A stretch of 64,000 nt of DNA from CBDBND01 sp965262665 (GTDB lineage: Bacteria > Pseudomonadota > Alphaproteobacteria > Rhodospirillales > Rhodospirillaceae). Of the stretch, positions 1 through 10,651 are shown piece by piece; the first letter of the stretch is position 1; every line of letters begins with the position of its first letter. The notes under the pieces are model-generated. The model saw only the letters and a list, made by a program, of their open reading frames with translations. It had not been told where the DNA came from and searched no databases. Position numbers and translations under genes: made by a program. Location: the NCBI GenBank assembly GCA_965262665.1, contig CBDHFR010000004.1:3534001-3598000 (forward strand), in the 5' to 3' direction.

Positions 1-751
1 CGCGAAACATGCCTCCCATGGCCTCCACCGTCTCCCGGTCGTCGGGTCCGAGGGCCAAGGCCAAGTCCACAGAGCCAGAGACCAACGCTTGCAGACGCGC
101 GGTTGATTCCGGGACAGCGAGAATTTCCAATCGGTCCAGAGCCGGGGGCCGCCAGCCCCGTGTATGAGCGGTAAAGGTCACACGGGTGGCACCAAAGGAC
201 TCCACTTTGAATGGCCCCGTCCCTACTGGATTGAGAGCGAATTCGTCTTTACTAACGGTGTTCCAGTTTTCCGGCTCGACCATGTGCAGCACGGGCAAAA
301 AACGGGGCAGGACCGGCGCCGGATAGTCGGTGTGAATGGCAACGGTGTAATCGTCCAGCGCCTCTGCGCTCTTGAGGAAGGCCATTTCTGTGGCAACCGC
401 TTCGCCGAAGCCAAATCGGTTAGAGAGAAAAGTCACCATGTGCACCACGGCTTCGGCGGTAAAGGGCCGGCCGTTGTGAAATACAACGTCGTCGCGGAGC
501 GTTAGCAGCCAGGTGCTCGGACTTGTCTGATCCCATGACGTCGCCAGCCACGGGTGGACGACGCCATCGGCATCGATGCGCGTCAGTCCGTCGAACATGG
601 TGGACACGGTGTAGAGCGTCGGCATGGTCATCACCCGATAGGGATACCCCAGGCCGGGGGGCAATTCCGGGATGGCCATGCGCAAGGTTTGGGCTGTGCT
701 ATTCGCCGCGAACAGAAAAACGAAAACAACAATGAGCGAACAGCGCCGCAT
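1..751 (-). CDS. Family-5 extracellular solute-binding protein (partial, leaves window)
   Basis: Periplasmic binding subunit of an ABC importer of the peptide/opine class (SBP_bac_5). From the ATG at 751 the frame stays open to base 1, about 250 residues. It starts with a signal peptide (RRCSLIVVFVFLFAA) and carries family landmarks FDGLTRIDADG, PWLATSWD, LRDDVVFHNGRPFTA and NPVGTGPF. The C-lobe lies outside the window. The start codon overlaps by one base the TGA of the upstream paralogue (TGATG), so the two were translated as a tandem pair. No permease or ATPase genes are visible. The substrate cannot be told. Of four paralogues in this window it is the only one with no lesion in the part seen. 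Confidence 0.8.
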   Translation of the reverse strand, partial: MRRCSLIVVFVFLFAANSTAQTLRMAIPELPPGLGYPYRVMTMPTLYTVSTMFDGLTRIDADGVVHPWLATSWDQTSPSTWLLTLRDDVVFHNGRPFTAEAVVHMVTFLSNRFGFGEAVATEMAFLKSAEALDDYTVAIHTDYPAPVLPRFLPVLHMVEPENWNTVSKDEFALNPVGTGPFKVESFGATRVTFTAHTRGWRPPALDRLEILAVPESTARLQALVSGSVDLALALGPDDRETVEAMGGMFR

Positions 752-2247
752 CACTCGTCAACGAAACGAATGTTTTCGTAATCGACAAAACCGTGCACTT
801 CGGAAAAGCCGCGCACGCTGGACCGTGTCCCGGCGAAGCGGACGATCTGGTAGAGGTACAATGCCACCCACTCGTCGCGATAAAACTTCATCACCTCATG
901 ACGCAGTGCGAGACCGCGCGCCTCATCGAAGGTGACCAGGGCTTCGTTGATGGCCGGCATGATGCGTTCATCGCAATACCAGGGATGCACCCAAAGGCAG
1001 GAATGGTTGCGCATGGGCCGGAGCACATCGACAGTCGGTTCCGAGGCGAAGGTGACGCCGAAGGCATCGCCGTTCTAGTCCCCTTCCATGACACTGCGGA
1101 TGAGCTGAGTCACCGGAAAGACCCGGATCTCCATGGTCACGCCGATCGCTGACAAATCCTGGGCCACCTTTTGATACATGGCCGCGTCATTGGCACCGGA
1201 GCCGATGACGCCTTGGACCACGAAGGTGAAACCATCCGGATACCCGGCTTCGGCCAGCAGTCGCTTGGCTCGGTCCGGATCAAAGGGAATAGGGGGTAGG
1301 CTGGGGTCAAAGCCATAGCTGACTGATGCTGCAGGCTGGGTCGGCAATTCAGGAATGCCGGCGAGAAGACCGTCTACTAAAGCGCGTCGATCCACCGCCA
1401 GGTTAAGAGCCTCGCGCACACGCAGGTCGTCGAGCGGGTTGCCCCGGCCGTGGTGAAAGTTGATCGCCCACATGGCCGCTGCCGGCCAGCTCATGGCGAT
1501 GCCGCCGGCCGCGGCGATGGCATCGGCCTCTTCCGGCCCGAGCGCAATGGCGATATCCATCTGATCGGCCATCACTGCTTGGGTGCGGGTGTAGGCTTCC
1601 GGCACGGCGATCTTTTCCATCCGCGGGACGATCGGTTTGCGCCAAGACGTCGGCACCCCTTCATAGCGTATGCGCGTCGCCCCAAAGTCGACCGGGTGAT
1701 AGGGCCCCGTGCCCACCGGCTCGCGGGCAAAGCGTTCAGGTCCCAACCGGTTCCACTGGCCGGGCTCGACCATATGCAAAAGCGGCAAAGTGCGCGGCAG
1801 AACCGGCGCCGGTGTGTGGGTGTGAATCTCAACTGTAAAATTGTCGATTGCGCGCGCCGAGCGCACAAACGAAAACTCCCGCGCCACCGCTTCTCGCACC
1901 GCTTCGTCACTGTTCAGATAGGTCAGAACACTGACCACTGCATCGGCCGTAAACGGCACGCCGTTGGAAAAGGTCACGTCGTCGCGCAAGCGAATCACCC
2001 AAGTAAGGTCGTCGGTGGTGCGCCAGTCCACCGCCAGCCAGGGGATCAGGTTTCCCTGTCTATCGATACGCGTCAGGCCGTCGAAGGTGGCGGTCCAAGT
2101 ATAGATGTGCGGCGTGCCGGTGTTGCGGAACGGGTTGCCCATGGTGGGAGGCAGGGCGGTGGTGCCGATGCGGATGACGTCCTGCGCAAAGGTACAGGAC
2201 GTCAGAAAACCACATAACAAAGCTGTGAATGTAAAGCACCAACGCAT
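751..2247 (-). pseudogene. Family-5 solute-binding protein with in-frame amber codon
   Basis: Paralogue of the preceding gene: signal peptide (MRWCFTFTALLCGFLTSC, which includes a possible lipobox-like Cys), FDGLTRIDRQG, PWLAVDW, PVGTGPYHPVDF and the C-lobe motif RAKRLLAEAGYPDGF. Reading is open from ATG 2247 until a TAG at 1075-1077. After it the same frame continues unbroken to the TGA at 751-753 (NGDAFGVTFASEPTVD...). Aligned with the paralogue at 9018-10518 (GGWEGDAFAM), the TAG replaces a Trp codon, which is a single G-to-A change. The protein would lose its last 108 residues, about a fifth. Full length would be 498 residues, normal for the family. Pseudogene unless amber is suppressed; korA in this window ends with TAG, so TAG acts as stop. 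Confidence 0.85.
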
Positions 2248-2280
2248 GCGCTGAGCCTAACGCACCGCTGCATCAGCACA

Positions 2281-2315
2281 AAAGAAAACGCCCCGGCCGA
2301 AGCCGGGGCGTTTCC
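2281..2315 (-). terminator. Rho-independent terminator (UUCG loop)
   Basis: Perfect 11-bp stem 2287-2297 / 2302-2312. Read on the minus strand it is GGC-TTCG-GCC capped and is followed by a T-rich tract (TTTTCTTTTG). It would end minus-strand transcription arriving from the right, but the gene it served has been replaced by an IS630 relic. It separates that relic from the SBP pair. Confidence 0.75.
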
Positions 2316-2336
2316 CAAAGTTGCTGTGCACTCGTT

Positions 2337-3412
2337 CTAGAGCGTTTCCGCGGTTGAATGAATCAAAATTTTGTTGTCATGGTCTTGGCGGACTGATTCG
2401 ATAGCCGCTTTGGCGGGGGCATCGTGGCTGTATCGGAAGACCTGCGTATTCGTTTGGCGAGGAAAGTGGCGTCGGGCATGTCGCGCCGTCAGGCGGCAGC
2501 CCTTTTTGAGGTGAGCGCAAGCTCGGCGGTGCGGTATGTCAGGCGATATGAAGACGAGGGGACTGTCGCGGTCAAGCCACGGCCGTCGCGCCAGCGCCGT
2601 CTTGATCCTTACGGCGAGGATATCCTGCGCTGGATTAAGGAGACGCCAGACCCGACACTGCAAGAGCTGTCTGAGCGTCTGGACGAAGTTCACCAAGTGA
2701 TTGCGCCGACTTCGACGATTAATGACTGGTTCCGCGCGCGCAAGATCAGCTTTAAAAAAACCGCCCACGCCAGTGAACAGGAACGCGCGGATGGGCAGGC
2801 AGCACGCGTGGTTTGGCAGGAACAAAAGCCATGCGCCCCGCTTTTCAACCGCCCGCCTGGCACCGTCGCGTTTGTCGGCCGGCAGATTGCCGGGGACAAC
2901 AACAGCGCCTTTTTGAAGGGTCGGGGCGCGTTGCTTTTTGATGTACTGCTCGAATGCATCACCGTCCATGGCGCCCTCGATCAAATCAGGGCACCCAGGG
3001 CGCGGTCAGGCCGTCACCGCGCAATCCGGCAATGAAGGTCATGGTTTTCCAATGACCATGGGGAATGGCGGCAACCATCCGCTGGCCGCTGGGACAGCGC
3101 CCCCGCAGGCGCGCCATTTTGGTATTGATACTTGTTTCGTCAAGGAACACGATCCTGCCGACCCGCTCGGGATGGGCCGGGAGCCGGGCCTGACGTTGGC
3201 GCCACCCTATGCGCCGGACTTCAACCTGATCAAGCTCGCATTTTCAAAGTTCAAAGCTCACATGAAGCGCCTGAAACCCCGCACCATCGATGATCTGTGG
3301 AAAGCCGCCGGTAACACGTCTGCGGCCTCTTCAATCACGAGCACTGCAGGAACTTCTTGGTTGCTGACGGCTATGCGTCAGAATAAATCGGATATCCGAT
3401 CCTGACGTCTAG
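2337..3412 (+). mobile_element. IS630-family relic bounded by CTAG, internally rearranged
   Basis: The segment lies between two CTAG sites (2337-2340 and 3409-3412), the kind of TA-containing target used by IS630/Tc1 elements. It is about 1.07 kb, a normal length for the family. It contains one transposase in three blocks of differing orientation (next entry), so it cannot be mobile by itself. The right CTAG is shared with a second, different IS630 fragment. Confidence 0.75.
2424..3405 (+). pseudogene. IS630-family transposase with inverted central block
   Basis: The N-terminal helix-turn-helix part reads on the plus strand from 2424 (SRRQAAALFEVSASSAVRYV ... KTAHASEQERADGQAARVVW). At about 2815 coding flips. 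The catalytic middle is on the minus strand between about 3195 and 2816: RIVFLDETSINTKMARLRGR, IPHGHWKTMTFIAGLRGDG, then after a one-base shift IEGAMDGDAFEQYI and VEKRGAWLLFLP. The C-terminal part resumes on plus from about 3199 (PPYAPDFNLIKLAFSKFKAH ... PRTIDDLW). Re-inverting the central ~380 bp would restore the normal order, with LLFLP joined to PYAPDFN. The catalytic DE and the late Asp/Glu region are recognisable. Non-functional. Confidence 0.85.
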
Positions 3413-3619
3413 AGCAGATTCAATTTAGTCCCGATCATATCCGGCGGCGGCGAAGTAGTTTTCGCATTCGGTTGAGGTGAAGGCGTCGATGGCCTCGGCA
3501 ATGGCGTCCCACAGGTCGTCGACGGTTCTGGCGGCGGCCTTTCTCAGGAGCGCCTTGAGTTTGGAGAAGGCCATCTCGATCGGGTTGCAGTCGGGACTGT
3601 AGGGCGGCAGATAAAGGGG
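3409..3619 (-). mobile_element. IS630-family 3' fragment (copy 1)
   Basis: Minus-strand C-terminal piece of another IS630 transposase: PLYLPPYSPDCNPIEMAFSK, then LLRKAAARTVDDLWDAIAEA and NYFAAAGYDRD, stop at 3425, followed by the element end CTAGAGCAGATTCAATTTAG at 3409-3428. It is broken off at about 3619, nine bases before the TonB receptor start. A near-identical copy, with a 9-base deletion, lies at 46,185-46,392. Confidence 0.85.
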
Positions 3620-3627
3620 AGTGGAAA

Positions 3628-6152
3628 ATGAAATCTCGGACATTTTTGATGAGCGGCGCTACGGCGCTGGCACTCGCATTTGGACTCAGCGAGATCGCAG
3701 TTGCCCAAGGGCTGGCGCTGGAAGAAATCGTGGTGACCGCGCGTAAACGCGAAGAGTCTCTGCAGGAGATTCCCCTGGCGATTACCGCCTTCTCCACCGA
3801 TGACATTGACCGTGCCGGTTTCAAAGGCCTGGATGACCTGTCGTTGCAGGTGGCTGGTCTGTAATACCACGACCCAGGTGGGCAACGTCCGGGCCGTTTG
3901 AATGCGGCCATCCGCTTCCGCGGCATGAATGTGAACAATCACTTCCCCACTTTACCAATTGGGGTCCTTGTTACTTGACGGCATCTACGTGCTGGGTGCC
4001 ACTCACACCATTCCCTTGGATGATCTGGAACGGGTGGAAGTGATCAAAGGTCCGCAGGCCGCCTACTTCGGCCGCAACACCTTCGGCGGGGCGGTGAACT
4101 ACATCACCAAGAACCCGTCGACAGAGGAATGGTCCGGGCAGGTCCAGGCCTCCGGTGCTACTTACGAGGAGTATGACGTGTCGGCCAGCGTGCAGGGTCC
4201 GCTGATGGAAAACAAACTGGGTTTTCGCATTGGCGGCCGTCTCTACGGACGCGGCAACATGTGGACCGCGTCAGACGGCGGCGGCATCGGTGAGCAATCC
4301 ACCAGCACCATCTACGGAACCCTTTACGCCACGCCCAATGAAAACTTCGATATCAAGTTGCGCGCTTTCTACGCCCGCGACGACGACGGCCCGCCCGCAG
4401 GTGGATTTGTCGGTGGTCAGGAAACCGACACCTGTAGCGGCCAAACAATCACGGAACCGGACGGGTCCCTCGGTGAATCCCATCAATTGGTTCTGTGGAT
4501 TGGTGCCGGGACAAGGCACGGCCAGATCCAAAGTGGGCGATTTCAATATCGTCGATACGGTCACCGTTCTAAACCCGGCAATCGAAGCAATCATTGGCTT
4601 CCCCAACACATTGATCGACCATGTGGTCAACGGTGCTTATCCCGACGCGGTGGCCGGTGTGCCTAAGCCGCAAAGAATCGGTTTGCTGCGCAACGTGATT
4701 CGTCTGTCTGCCGCTGCCAATTATGAATTCGACAATGGCATGACCTTCACCATGCAAGGGGGCTACAACGACCTTGAAGCGACGTGGATCCGCGATCAAG
4801 GTTTGTCAGCAATCGCTCAGAATCTAGGGCGCGACCCACAAACTCAGGAAGATCTCTCCATTGAAGCGTGCATTGTTTCCAATCAGGAAGGACGTCTGCG
4901 CTGGCTTGCTGGTGTGAACTACTACGAACAGGACTTCACCCAGTCCGGTACCGGCGGCCGGGTGGTTGTGTATTGCTGGGATACATTACCCAACGTGCCC
5001 GAAAATGGTCCCGGTTGCGCACCGATTCCGCCGCTGAGGACGACAAACGCCTTCCAAAACACGGACCATGTGGAAACATCGGCGTTATTCGGCTCAATCG
5101 CCTATGACATGTCCGACCAATTCACCATCAATCTGGAAGGCCGGTATCAAGAAGACCGGTTGGACAAGGCCGGTCAGGACATCGACGCCAACACCTTCCT
5201 ACCGCGTGTGATTCTGCAGTATCAACCCGGTGATGACACCAACCTTTACGCCAGCTTCTCACAAGGGGTGCTGCCGGGTGAAGGCAATCCGTTCGTCATT
5301 GCTGCCGATACTCAGGAACTGGCCCAGTATACGGCTCAGTTCGGTGATCGTGTGGCCGCCATCTTGCTGGAAGAGAAACTCGACAGTTACGAAATCGGCT
5401 GGAAACAAACCTTGTTTGACGGCCGGGCCAACTTCGCCGCTACCGCTTATTACGGCGAATGGGCCAACCAGAAGAGCCGTGTGGTTGCGATCATTCAGGA
5501 AACTTGCAACGGCCTCAACGCGACATCCGCTGGTTGCCGACCGGCGGATCTAACACCGCTGGGCGGTTTCGCCAGCTTGGCCGACGGCACACCCATTTCC
5601 ACGCCGCGTAACACCTCCATCTCAGGCACCGGTGATATTTGGGGTGTTGAATTTGAAGGCTCCGCGGTCTTCGCCGAAGGCTGGGTCACCGACTTCAACA
5701 TCGCTTGGGCCGACAACAAGTTCACCGACTTCGAAGCCAACTTCATTGCGTCATACTCCAACTTCACCAATGTGAACGGCAATGAACACTCCCGTTATCC
5801 CAAGTGGTCCAGGTCCATCACTTCGACCTATACCCAACCACTGAATGACAACTGGGACTGGTTCGTCCGCGGTGATGCTGTCTACTTTGGCAAGACCTGG
5901 GTCTCTGTCGCCAATTTGGCGCAGTGTAACGACTACTGGTTGTTCAACGCCCGCGCCGGGGTCGAGCGGGACGATGTTAGGCTCGAACTGTGGGTCAAGA
6001 ACGCCTTCGACGATGATAACTGGTCGGCTTGTGCGCGGTGGACGGACTTCACCCGTCCCATCGACTTCCGCTTCTTTACCTTCTTCCAAGGTGTGGCGGT
6101 GACACCGCAGAACAAGCGTCAGTTCGGCTTGAAAACATCCATCAAGCTCTAA
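3628..6152 (+). pseudogene. TonB-dependent outer-membrane receptor, disrupted
   Basis: Outer-membrane gated channel that would import a ferric or organic ligand with TonB energy. Signal peptide MKSRTFLMSGATALALAFG, TonB box-like EEIVVTARKREESLQEIP, plug domain (VEVIKGPQAAYFGRNTFGGA), and beta-barrel to the C-terminal RQFGLKTSIKL. Three lesions are visible. A TAA at 3862-3864 replaces the Gln of AGLQYHD. One extra G in the GGGG run near 3961 shifts the frame. A further shift lies between about 4455 and 4485. From there the frame is open to 6152. Total about 840 codons, normal for this family. The IS630 fragment abuts the 5' side; a GGGGAG ribosome site lies just before the ATG. Non-functional as read. 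Confidence 0.88.
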
Positions 6153-6173
6153 GGTCTAATGCCAAATACACTC

Positions 6174-6209
6174 AACGCCCCGGCCGACAACGGCTGGGGC
6201 GTTTTGTTT
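6174..6209 (+). terminator. Rho-independent terminator
   Basis: Stem AACGCCCCGGCCG / CGGCTGGGGCGTT with loop ACAA (one G-T pair), followed by TTTTGTTT. It lies 22 bases after the TonB receptor stop and before metC. Confidence 0.85.
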
Positions 6210-6282
6210 GCCAGATCGTTAAAGGTTGATCATTGCTATTACGGACATTGCATTTGAAAGCAACGGGGAACAGGATCGCGCC

Positions 6283-7470
6283 ATGAAGGAAGACACAAAA
6301 ATCATTCATGGTGGCGGCAAGCGCGGTACCGAACACGGCGTGGTCAACACCCCAGTGTACCGGGCTTCCACCATCGTTTTTCCCGATACGGATCAGATGA
6401 TTGAGGCGGCCGACGGGGCACTGCGGGACAAAAAGAAAGTCCTGTTTTACGGCCGCAAGGGATCGCCAACCACATGGACGTTAGAAGAAGCGATCACCGA
6501 GTTGGAACAAGGCTACGATACGGTGTTGGCGCCATCCGGCCTTGGCGCAGTCACCACAACTCTGCTGGCGTTTCTGAAAACCGGCGACCATTTGTTGATG
6601 ACCGATTCCGTTTACGAGCCCACCCGCAATTTTTGCGAAGGCACGTTGGCCCGCTACGGCGTCGAGACCACCTATTATGACCCGCTCATCGGCGCCGGCA
6701 TCGCTGATGTGATGAAAGGCAACACCACCGTGGTGTTCACGGAAAGTCCGGGGTCCCACACTTTCGAAGTGCAGGATCTGCCAGCCATTGCCGCGGCCGC
6801 CCATGCCAAAGGGGCCGTGGTCATCATCGACAACACCTGGGCCTCGCCGTTGTTTCACAAACCGCTGACCTTGGGCGCCGATGTCTCCATCCAGGCCTGC
6901 ACAAAGTATATCGTCGGCCACTCCGACGTGTTGATCGGTAGCATGACTGCGGTGAAGGAGCACTTCGGTCAACTCTATAGCGCACGCCAGCAATTGGGTG
7001 TGGCTGTCGGACCCGATGACGCCTATCTGGCGACGCGAGGCCTGCGCACCCTGGGCGTACGTTTGCGCCAACATGAAAAGAACACCATGATCATCGCCAA
7101 GTGGCTGCAAACCCTTCCCGAAGTGAAACGGGTGCTCTATCCGCCGCTGGCCGACGATCCCGGCCATGAGCTTTGGCAGAGAGATTTCACCGGCGGCAAC
7201 GGGCTTTTAGGTGTGGTCTTCCACGAGACGTCGATGGACGCCGTGTTTGCCATGATCAACGGCATGAAACTGTTCCCCTTGGGTTACTCCTGGGGCGGGT
7301 ACGAAAGCCTCATGTGTGCCTCGACGCCCAAACGCGTGCGCACGGCCACCAATTGGACCGAGCCTGAGCCGGGCATCCGTTTGCATATCGGTTTGGAAGA
7401 CACGGACGATCTCATCACCGATCTCGAAGCGGGATTAGAACGCTTCAACTCCACTCTTAAAGGCGGATAA
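6283..7470 (+). CDS. metC: Cystathionine beta-lyase
   Basis: PLP enzyme of the Cys/Met metabolism family that cleaves cystathionine to homocysteine, pyruvate and ammonia. 395 residues from ATG 6283, preferred over an in-frame TTG at 6226 because family members begin with the MKEDTKIIHGG-type segment. Seen: NTPVYRASTIVF, YGRKGSPTTWTLEEAI, SGLGAVTTTLLAFL, VIIDNTWASPLF, the PLP-lysine motif QACTKYIVGHSDVLIGS, and FPLGYSWGGYESL near the C-terminus, which is typical of MetC rather than gamma-synthases. Intact. It follows the TonB terminator and precedes a TPR gene by 9 bases, so the two may be cotranscribed. Confidence 0.92.
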   Translation: MKEDTKIIHGGGKRGTEHGVVNTPVYRASTIVFPDTDQMIEAADGALRDKKKVLFYGRKGSPTTWTLEEAITELEQGYDTVLAPSGLGAVTTTLLAFLKTGDHLLMTDSVYEPTRNFCEGTLARYGVETTYYDPLIGAGIADVMKGNTTVVFTESPGSHTFEVQDLPAIAAAAHAKGAVVIIDNTWASPLFHKPLTLGADVSIQACTKYIVGHSDVLIGSMTAVKEHFGQLYSARQQLGVAVGPDDAYLATRGLRTLGVRLRQHEKNTMIIAKWLQTLPEVKRVLYPPLADDPGHELWQRDFTGGNGLLGVVFHETSMDAVFAMINGMKLFPLGYSWGGYESLMCASTPKRVRTATNWTEPEPGIRLHIGLEDTDDLITDLEAGLERFNSTLKGG

Positions 7471-7479
7471 CACGCCGCA

Positions 7480-9021
7480 ATGGCCAAGCGCGGAACGCAA
7501 GCAACCGCAGACTCCGTCGTTCGTGAAGGCTTCGCGTTGCATCAGGCCGGTGATCTCGGAGGCGCCGAGAAGTTTTATCGCCGTGCGTTGAAACGGGACA
7601 AACGCCATGCCGACGCGCTTTATCTACTTGGCAGTATCCAGGTGCAGAATGGTCAAACCAAGCAGGCGGAAAAGACTCTGCGCGCGGCCTTAACGGAACG
7701 CACCGATCATCCAGAAACTTTACATAACCTCGCCCGCGTGTTGATGGACACACAGCGGTTTGAAGAGGCCAAACCATTGCTCGAAAAAGCTATAACCCTT
7801 CAGCCCGAGCAGCCGTCCTTTCTCCGCAATCTGGGTGTCGTGCGGCTCAATCTCGGTGAGTCATCCGGTGCGGTAGAGGCGCTTGAGCGTGCCCTGTCGT
7901 TGGAGCCTGGATCAGCGGACGCATGGTGCGATCTGGGTCTGGCCTACAGTCAAATGGATGATGATCAAAAAGCCGCCGATGCTTTCGACAGGGCATTGTC
8001 CCAAGACCCCAATCTTGCCCGCGCCCGGCACAACCGGGGACACCTACGCTTGCGGCACAAAGACTTTGCGGCTGGTTGGGACGATTACGAAGCTCGTCGT
8101 TTAGACCCCAAAGCCGGGTTTGAAGTCAGGCCTTTCGATATACCCGAATGGAGTGGGGAAGACATTACAGACAAGACGCTTCTGGTTTGGGGCGAACAGG
8201 GTCTTGGTGATCACATTCTTCATGGGGGAATGATTCCTGACCTCGCACACCGTGCCGATAACGTGGTGTTCGAATGTGAACCGCGGCTTGTTTCTTTGTT
8301 CAACCGATCTTTCCCAGACGTGACGGTTGTGCCCTGCGCAAACCCGCCGGACTCAGTCACAAAAGAAACCTCACCTTCAGTGCAGTGTCCCATTGGAAGT
8401 TTAGGTCGCTGGTTGCGATCAACCGCTGACTCATTCCCGCAACCCAAGCCGTATCTTGTCGCCGACGAGCAAAGAGTCGCGCGCGTATCAAATCTGTTGA
8501 ACGAACGGGTCGGACAAGCGACCCGCATCGGTGTGTCTTGGAAAAGCGCCGTGCCGGGTTTGGCATCATTAAATCGTCTGACCTTCGCGCGGATTGGACA
8601 CCTATTTTTGCTGCCGTTCCCGACGCCGTCTTTGTCTCCCTGCAATATGGTGATGTCAGGGCGGACCTCGATAAAGTCAAACAAAACAATGGCTTAACCA
8701 TTCACCATGACGTGGACGTGGATGTTACTCAAGACATAGACGGCCTGGCTGCTCTGATATCATCCCTTGATCTGGTCATCACCACGTCGAACACCACGGT
8801 CCATTTGGCGGGAGCTCTCGGCGTGCCGACCTGGGTGCTGGTACCCAGAGGAACCCGCCCGTCTGTGGTGCTGGTTCGACGGCGATACGACCAGTTTGTG
8901 GTATCCGAATGTCACTCTGTATTGGCAAGGCACGGCTGGGCAGTGGCAAGAACCGATGAACCGTGCCGCGCAGGATCTACTCGAGTGGTCTCGGAACAGC
9001 CAAGGCAGGGCGAACCAGTGA
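7480..9021 (+). pseudogene. TPR protein with GT9-like glycosyltransferase domain, frameshifted
   Basis: N-terminal half (about residues 1-200) is a run of tetratricopeptide repeats (for example AEKFYRRALKRDKRHADALY, EALERALSLEPGSADAWCDL). The C-terminal half resembles the heptosyltransferase-like domain that follows TPRs in many alphaproteobacteria (LLVWGEQGLGDHILHGGMIP, RIGVSWKS, FVSLQYGD, ITTSNTTVHLAGALGVPTWV, LWYPNVTLYWQ). Two frameshifts are needed to read through: near 8545-8580, and near 8870 after WVLVPRGT. The last frame ends ANQ-TGA at 9019-9021, overlapping the GTG of the next gene (GTGA), so they once formed an operon. Probably a protein or cell-surface glycosylation factor; broken now. 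Confidence 0.82.
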
Positions 9022-10518
9022 AATTATTTACAGTTCTCGTCGCTTGTATTGTCTGGTGTGTCAGCGTACCGGCGTGGGCAGACAAGCATCTTCGCATCGC
9101 CCTGTTTGCCTTTCCGCTGGCGGGTGGAAATCCGTTCACCGGCACGGCTGTTCCGTCAGTCTTGACCCATCCCGCCATCTTCGATGGTCTTACTTATCTC
9201 AATCGTGCCGGTGAACTCCAGCCGTGGCTTGCAACACAATGGCAACAAGAAGACACCCTAACCTGGACTTTCAATCTCCGTCCTGATGTCAAGTTTTCCA
9301 ATGGCGAAAAGTTCGATGCTTTTGCCGTGACGGCAGCCTTTGAGTTTCTTCTGTCGTCCGAGGTAGTGCCTGTTGGTGCGAGCCGCGAAGTTGAAATTGT
9401 AGAGCGGGTAGAGGTGCGGGATCCTCTCACAGTTGCTTTCATCACCAAAAGGCCAGCGCCCATTCTGCCTCGACGGTTGGTGGCGGCGCAGTTTCCCGCA
9501 CCGGCGCACTGGAAGTCGCTTGGGCCAGTGAATTTTGCCATGGATCCAATTGGTACGGGACCGTTTCAAGTTGAGGACTGGCAAGCGGGCCGCATCGAGT
9601 TATCGGCCTATAGAAATTCCTGGCGGCCGCCTAAGGTGGACCGTCTTACTCTTCTACGTTTCGGGGAACAGGCTAGCCGCGTGCAGGCATTACAATCGGG
9701 TGCGGCTGACATCGCTGTCTCTCTTAGTGCCGATGACCGTGACGCGATTGCTGCCTTTGGCGGAACACTGATCGAAGCCTGTATTCCGGTGTGGCCACCA
9801 TTATGTTTTTGAGTGTCAAAGAGGGACCACTGCAAAATAAAAAAGTACGCTAGGCCCTCAACTATGCCGTCGATAAAGAGATTATCGTTGAACAGTTGAT
9901 GGGCGCGGTGCCACAGTGGTTGCCAGTCAGCCGGTTCCGGAGGGGACATTAGGACACGACCCATCGCTCGAGCCTTATCCCTACGATCCCGAACGGGCCA
10001 AGGCGTTGCTCCAGGAAGCGGGCTATGGCGACGGCTTTCCTATGGTAATCGAAGTTACCTCCGGCGCGGGTGTGAACTCGGATGCCTACTACACCAAAGT
10101 GGCAGAGGATCTCCTCGCTGTCGGTATCGATGCTCAACTGAAAACGATTTCCACCCAAAGGTTGGTACAGCAAGTTTATTCGGGAGGTTGGGAAGGTGAC
10201 GCCTTTGCCATGTCCATGGAAACCAATCCAACCTTGGATGCGCTGAGACCTTTCAGACTCCACTCCTGCTTGTGGGCTGCACCGTGGTTTTGCGATCCCG
10301 AAGATACGCGGCTGATCCGCGCGGCTGAGTCAGAAATGGACCCCCAAAAACGCTTATCGCTGGTCCGTGAATTGCTGCGGCGGTATCACGATGACCCGCC
10401 GGCGATCTATATGTTCCAGATGGTGGGTTTCACGGGTCTGGCACCCCAAGTGCGCAACTTTGCCAGCGACTATGGCGTTTACAATTATCATGCCGTCGAC
10501 CTTAATGACTCCAAATGA
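9018..10518 (+). pseudogene. Family-5 solute-binding protein, multiply disrupted
   Basis: Third paralogue of the SBP at 751-2247. GTG start 9018, signal peptide KLFTVLVACIVWCVSVPAWA, FDGLTYLNRAG, PWLATQW, DPIGTGPFQVEDW and C-lobe ERAKALLQEAGYGDGFPM, ending YNYHAVDLNDSK at 10518. Lesions: a frameshift near 9780 (after GGTLIEA), a TAG at about 9851 where the family has Gln (KKVR-stop-ALNYAVDKE), and a second frameshift near 9912. It keeps the Trp in GGWEGDAFAM that is amber in the 751-2247 copy, which is how that lesion was located. Non-functional. Confidence 0.85.
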
Positions 10519-10608
10519 CCGGCCGCGCCTTTCGTTAGCCGGTCAACTGCCGTTTTCGGTGTTTTTGCAGCGCGAAAACCCGTATAAATGACACAGAATC
10601 AAAGTGCC

Positions 10609-10629
10609 CGGGTCCCCTCGTGGGACCCG
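10609..10629 (+). promoter_or_regulatory. Hairpin in korA leader
   Basis: Perfect 8-bp stem CGGGTCCC / GGGACCCG with loop CTCGT, 23 bases before the korA ATG. No T-tract follows, so it is not a simple terminator. It may stabilise or regulate the leader; nothing more can be said. Confidence 0.4.
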
Positions 10630-10651
10630 CAAGTGTGAGAGGACCCTCTCT

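Noticed and set aside
1075..1077. Amber codon reassignment (for example pyrrolysine) as explanation of in-frame TAGs
   Set aside because: Intact genes here, such as korA and the cysteine protease, end with TAG, and other lesions are TAA, TGA or frameshifts. Pseudogenes explain all of them.
1450..2217. A 255-codon plus-strand frame opposite the SBP pseudogene
   Set aside because: His/Arg-rich composition typical of an antisense frame; the minus strand carries the conserved SBP.
3628..10518. Frameshifts as mere sequencing errors
   Set aside because: Some single-base shifts in homopolymers could be errors, but the clean nonsense substitutions and internal deletions in the same genes are not typical errors. 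The possibility stays open for individual shifts.
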